Shown here in pieces: positions 60,747-64,000 of a DNA stretch of 64,000 nt. The DNA lies in contig CAIVLG010000142.1 in assembly GCA_903906695.1 (NCBI GenBank), forward strand, positions 1-64,000, read 5' to 3'. The notes below the pieces were generated by a model. It had not been told where the DNA came from. It made no database searches and saw nothing but the letters and a program-made list of their open reading frames with translations. Made by a program: the position numbers and the translations under genes. The number at the start of each line of letters is the position of its first letter. The stretch's first letter is position 1. The stretch comes from an uncultured beta proteobacterium. Its GTDB lineage: Bacteria > Pseudomonadota > Gammaproteobacteria > Burkholderiales > Burkholderiaceae_C.

Positions 60747-63233
60747 CTAATTCAATCCGTGGACGATGTCCACACTCTTGAAGCCGCCGCTGGCGTGACA
60801 GTCGTCACAGGTTTCGCGTGGCAACACGGCAGACACATCCGCCTGCGTGCGGGTGCCGAAAGTGGCGCCGCCGAAGTTGAGCACGTGCACCTGCGCAGTG
60901 CTGGAATCGTGGCAGGAAGTGCAAGTGGCCGCCTTAGGCGAGATCACTTTCCAGAGCTTCGGGTCGGTGACTCCTGCATCCTTTTTGACCACCGCGCCGA
61001 GCGTGCTCTGGTCGCGCTTGTAGGAGTTGTTGACGTGACAGGTGTTGCAGTTCAGGCTGGCGCCAGGCCATTTGGTGTCGGCTGAGAAGTTAGTCACCGC
61101 AACCGGTTTTCCGGTGCTGTCGACTTGCTGCGACAGCGAGGGGCCGCCGGTCATCGATGTGCCGTCGAGGTTGAACGCGCCCACCACCGTGTTGCCGGCT
61201 GTGAACGGATAGGTGCGCTTGCTGCTGCTATGGATGCCGTGGATCATGCGCTTGAACTGGTAAGACTCGTTCAGTGCCAGCCCGTTCGTCATCACGGTCG
61301 ATGACACCCGGTTCGGATCATGGCAGGTCACGCAGGCTTCAACGATGGTGCGGGCACCACTATGGAAGGCATTCGCCAACGTGTTCGAACCAGAAGTCGT
61401 ACCGAGAAAGCCGTGGCAGGCATTGCACTTTTCGGTTGCGACGATGGTGCGGCGCGGCTGCAGGGTGCCGCTCAGCGCGAGTTCCATGTAACTGTGCTGC
61501 ACGCCGATGTTGACCAGCACCGTGGGTATCACCTCGGGCCGCGGATTGGTACCGGAACTGGCTGCCAGCTGGTGCTCCTTGATCTGGCCGACGCTGACGA
61601 CGCGGGCTGTGCCTTTGGCAAAGGCGATCGCGCTGTCGTCGGGCACCGGGATCGCAACCGTGTAGTGATTTTTGCCGTCATTGCTGCCTTGGTAGGCATA
61701 GGCATTGGCAGCGCTGCCGCCGTTGTTATAAGCAGAGAATTCGGTTACCGCGTCGAACTGGCCGACCATGTTCTGATAGGCGAGGTAGAAGCGCAGGTTG
61801 CCGAACCGTGCGGTGTTGGCGCAAGTGAGCGTCGCCCCACTGCCGCTGCAGTCCGACGTCACCAGGTTGTAGGCTGCGTTGCTGTTGGTCGGATCCGACA
61901 GGAAGTATTTGACGCTGACGCTGCGGGCCTTGTGGTCGGCGGTGTCGTTGAACGCGACGCTCTCAATATTCATCTTGTACTTGGCGACGTTGATCTGCAC
62001 CTGATTGAAGTGCACGCTTTCGGCCGAGAGGACGGAACCGACTCCGTGGCAGCTGGCGCACTGCTGATTGGTCAGCGCCTTGGCCGGCGCCCCGGGAGCG
62101 ATTTGCGCGCCTGCGATGGCCTTGTGGCTGGTATCCCAGGCTGAACCCGCGTTGTTGGCATGGCAGGTCAGGCAGGCTTCCTTGCTCGGGTGGTTCTTCC
62201 AGTTGTCGCCCTGCGGCGTGCTCGGATTGGCGCCCGAATGGCACACTGCACAGTTGCGCAGGTCCTGCGGAAAGCCGACCTCGGCATAGCTGTGCTTGCT
62301 GTCCTGATAGCCCCAGATCGTGTAGTCCTCGCCGCCGGCTGCCGTACTGAGCAGTCTGCCGGCATGGATCTTGTGAACCATGGTGGAAAGGGTCAGCACG
62401 TTGCCGCTATTGGCGTCGGTCGTACCGGGGTTGTGACACAGCACGCAATATTGGGTATCGACGCGGCCACCGCCATGCAATCCCAGTTTTTCATGACAAT
62501 TGTTGCAGGATGTAACGTCGGTCATCTTGCGGGTTTTGGCCGGATCGGTGACCAGCACCGATTTGCCGTTGGTGTCCAGCGTGAAATCAACGTAAGGGTT
62601 GACCAGAACTGTGACACCGGCTGCGTTCTGGTAACTGAGCTGAATGGCGACACGGTGCGTGCGTGCTGGTTCGAACACCACACCGTTGGTCTGGGTTGGG
62701 TCCTTGATGTCGGTCTTGAAGGTATAGGTGTAATAGCCGTCGGCGTTGTAAACCAGTTGCGTTGCCAACAAGGCGGGGTCGGTTTGTTTGGGGTCGGTTG
62801 TGGCCTGCATGGCTGACGTGAGCACCGGCTTGCCAGCGGGTCCAACGCCAGGGGTGGCAGTTTCCTTGCGATAGATGTAGTTGACCCACTGGTCCGGGTC
62901 GCCATTGCTGCCGGGCACCAGTTTGGCGATGGCAAAGCTGACGCTGCTGATGGTCAGGCCGGTCTTCACCGCGCCGTCAGAGAACACTGTGAAGTTCACC
63001 TTGGGCGGGCCGCTGACCGCTACCGCCGCTATGCCGGCACCCTGCAGCACCGTGAAGGGCGCGGACGAATTGGTCGCGCTGTCGTTTGCCGGTAGCGCCG
63101 CGGCTGCCGCAATGACGCCGTTAGCCGGCGGCGCGACGGGTTGGGGGCTACCGCCACCGCTGCTGCCACCGCAACCTGCCATGACCAGTGAGATCAAGCA
63201 GGCACTACCCCAACGAGCCCATGAATGTTTCAT
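60747..63233 (-). CDS. OmcA/MtrC-family decaheme c-type cytochrome lipoprotein without Gly-X-Y segment
   Basis: Lipobox LVMAGCGGSSGGG; ten CXXCH. Confidence 0.9.
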   Translation of the reverse strand: MKHSWARWGSACLISLVMAGCGGSSGGGSPQPVAPPANGVIAAAAALPANDSATNSSAPFTVLQGAGIAAVAVSGPPKVNFTVFSDGAVKTGLTISSVSFAIAKLVPGSNGDPDQWVNYIYRKETATPGVGPAGKPVLTSAMQATTDPKQTDPALLATQLVYNADGYYTYTFKTDIKDPTQTNGVVFEPARTHRVAIQLSYQNAAGVTVLVNPYVDFTLDTNGKSVLVTDPAKTRKMTDVTSCNNCHEKLGLHGGGRVDTQYCVLCHNPGTTDANSGNVLTLSTMVHKIHAGRLLSTAAGGEDYTIWGYQDSKHSYAEVGFPQDLRNCAVCHSGANPSTPQGDNWKNHPSKEACLTCHANNAGSAWDTSHKAIAGAQIAPGAPAKALTNQQCASCHGVGSVLSAESVHFNQVQINVAKYKMNIESVAFNDTADHKARSVSVKYFLSDPTNSNAAYNLVTSDCSGSGATLTCANTARFGNLRFYLAYQNMVGQFDAVTEFSAYNNGGSAANAYAYQGSNDGKNHYTVAIPVPDDSAIAFAKGTARVVSVGQIKEHQLAASSGTNPRPEVIPTVLVNIGVQHSYMELALSGTLQPRRTIVATEKCNACHGFLGTTSGSNTLANAFHSGARTIVEACVTCHDPNRVSSTVMTNGLALNESYQFKRMIHGIHSSSKRTYPFTAGNTVVGAFNLDGTSMTGGPSLSQQVDSTGKPVAVTNFSADTKWPGASLNCNTCHVNNSYKRDQSTLGAVVKKDAGVTDPKLWKVISPKAATCTSCHDSSTAQVHVLNFGGATFGTRTQADVSAVLPRETCDDCHASGGFKSVDIVHGLN

Positions 63234-63361
63234 TTTTTCTCCGTCGTTTCCTGTTAAACGACACGACACGAACTGCTGACAGCGGTTAGCGCGATACCGT
63301 TATTTCCTTGCAATTCATTCTAGCGAGTGAACCATTCACTTGTTCGTCGGGTGGTTCGGAT

Positions 63362-63700
63362 CTACTGCGCCAGAATCCAGTCGGCCAGGTTTTTCTGTGC
63401 GGCGGCATCCTTGGTGTCAACGATCTTGTGCTCTTCCTCGCCGTCAGCCGTCTTCACCTTGGGACCGGTCGTGATGGCCTTGACGACGGTGGCCTGGCCA
63501 TCGGCCTTGCCTTTGTACTTGGCGCCAATGCTCTTCAGGGACGGGCCTTTTTTCACCTTGTCAACGTCATGGCAGGTATTGCATTTGTTCTTCTTGAACA
63601 AGGCCTGCGCTGCGTCGGCGTCGACCGCCGCGATGGAGTGGGTCGAAAATCCGGCCAGCGCTGCAACGGCCAGGGACGCTGCGATTTGTGTCAATTTCAT
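63362..63700 (-). CDS. Monoheme class I cytochrome c
   Basis: ADAAQALFKKNKCNTCHDVDKVKKGPSLKSIGAKYKGKADGQ. Confidence 0.88.
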   Translation of the reverse strand: MKLTQIAASLAVAALAGFSTHSIAAVDADAAQALFKKNKCNTCHDVDKVKKGPSLKSIGAKYKGKADGQATVVKAITTGPKVKTADGEEEHKIVDTKDAAAQKNLADWILAQ

Positions 63701-63829
63701 TTCAAAGCCTTTCAGGTTACGGTTTCATCGGTCTAAAGCAAACTCAAGCAAACGCGATGGTTTGCTTGCGACAAGGATAAACGCTAAGCCATTACCTGCT
63801 CTGCTGGAACTCAATGGTATGGGCTCTGG

Positions 63830-63843
63830 TTGATATAAATCAA
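63830..63843. promoter_or_regulatory. Consensus FNR/Anr-type site TTGAT-ATAA-ATCAA
   Basis: Perfect palindrome upstream of the first gene of the mtr group. Confidence 0.62.
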
Positions 63844-63906
63844 ATAGTTTCTCGGGTTTTCGTCCGCGGTGTTGCATTCTCGTCAGCTCTGGCCGGGCCG
63901 GCAGGG

Positions 63907-64000
63907 CTATTGGCCGATAGCCTGAAGCCACTGGTCGATCTCCAGCGCTGCGGCATCGGCGGCGGCCGTCAGAGCCCGCACCCCGCCTGATGCATCGGGC
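63907..64000 (-). CDS. C-terminus of an unidentified protein, truncated by window end
   Basis: ...PDASGGVRALTAAADAAALEIDQWLQAIGQ*; frame open to the window edge. Confidence 0.35.
   Translation of the reverse strand, partial: PDASGGVRALTAAADAAALEIDQWLQAIGQ

Noticed and set aside
48199-63233. Assigning individual lipoproteins as MtrC versus OmcA
   Set aside because: Cannot be separated without alignment or phylogeny; reported only as OmcA/MtrC family.
1-64000. tRNA, rRNA or prophage/integrase genes
   Set aside because: None recognised by eye; a tRNAscan and integrase HMM search would be needed to exclude them.

Overview
The window appears to be a chromosomal segment of a betaproteobacterium. 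Protein style and gene order suggest Comamonadaceae, Rhodoferax-like; this is inference and no search was run. Left to right: (1) two tandem secreted repeat proteins (LRR and DUF1566/Lcl types) that share a near-identical C-terminal module, then a rhodanese-like protein; (2) a compact island of three toxin-antitoxin modules (DUF433/DUF5615 and two MazEF-like pairs), each with a palindrome upstream of its antitoxin; (3) housekeeping genes rlmI, a CobW-type GTPase, dksA, a STAS-like protein, hslV and hslU; (4) a complete dcw cluster mraZ-rsmH-ftsLI-murEF-mraY-murD-ftsW-murGC-ddl-ftsQAZ-lpxC, interrupted by a GC-rich palindromic repeat family that is read in frame in murD, murG and ddl; (5) an rquA-like rhodoquinone gene next to frdABCD (quinol:fumarate reductase); (6) about 26 kb of respiratory and extracellular-electron-transfer genes: a CbcL-like nonaheme c/b-type fusion, a hexaheme-FeS-NrfD operon, several small cytochromes, and an Mtr-type conduit (MtrA-like, MtrB/PioB-like, four OmcA/MtrC-like decaheme lipoproteins). 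I counted 76 CXXCH/CX3CH motifs by eye in section 6. Most noteworthy: three tandem decaheme lipoproteins each carry exactly ten collagen-like Gly-X-Y triplets just after the lipobox; FNR/CRP-type palindromes recur upstream of cytochrome transcription units; and the dcw repeat elements code in frame within essential cell-wall enzymes.
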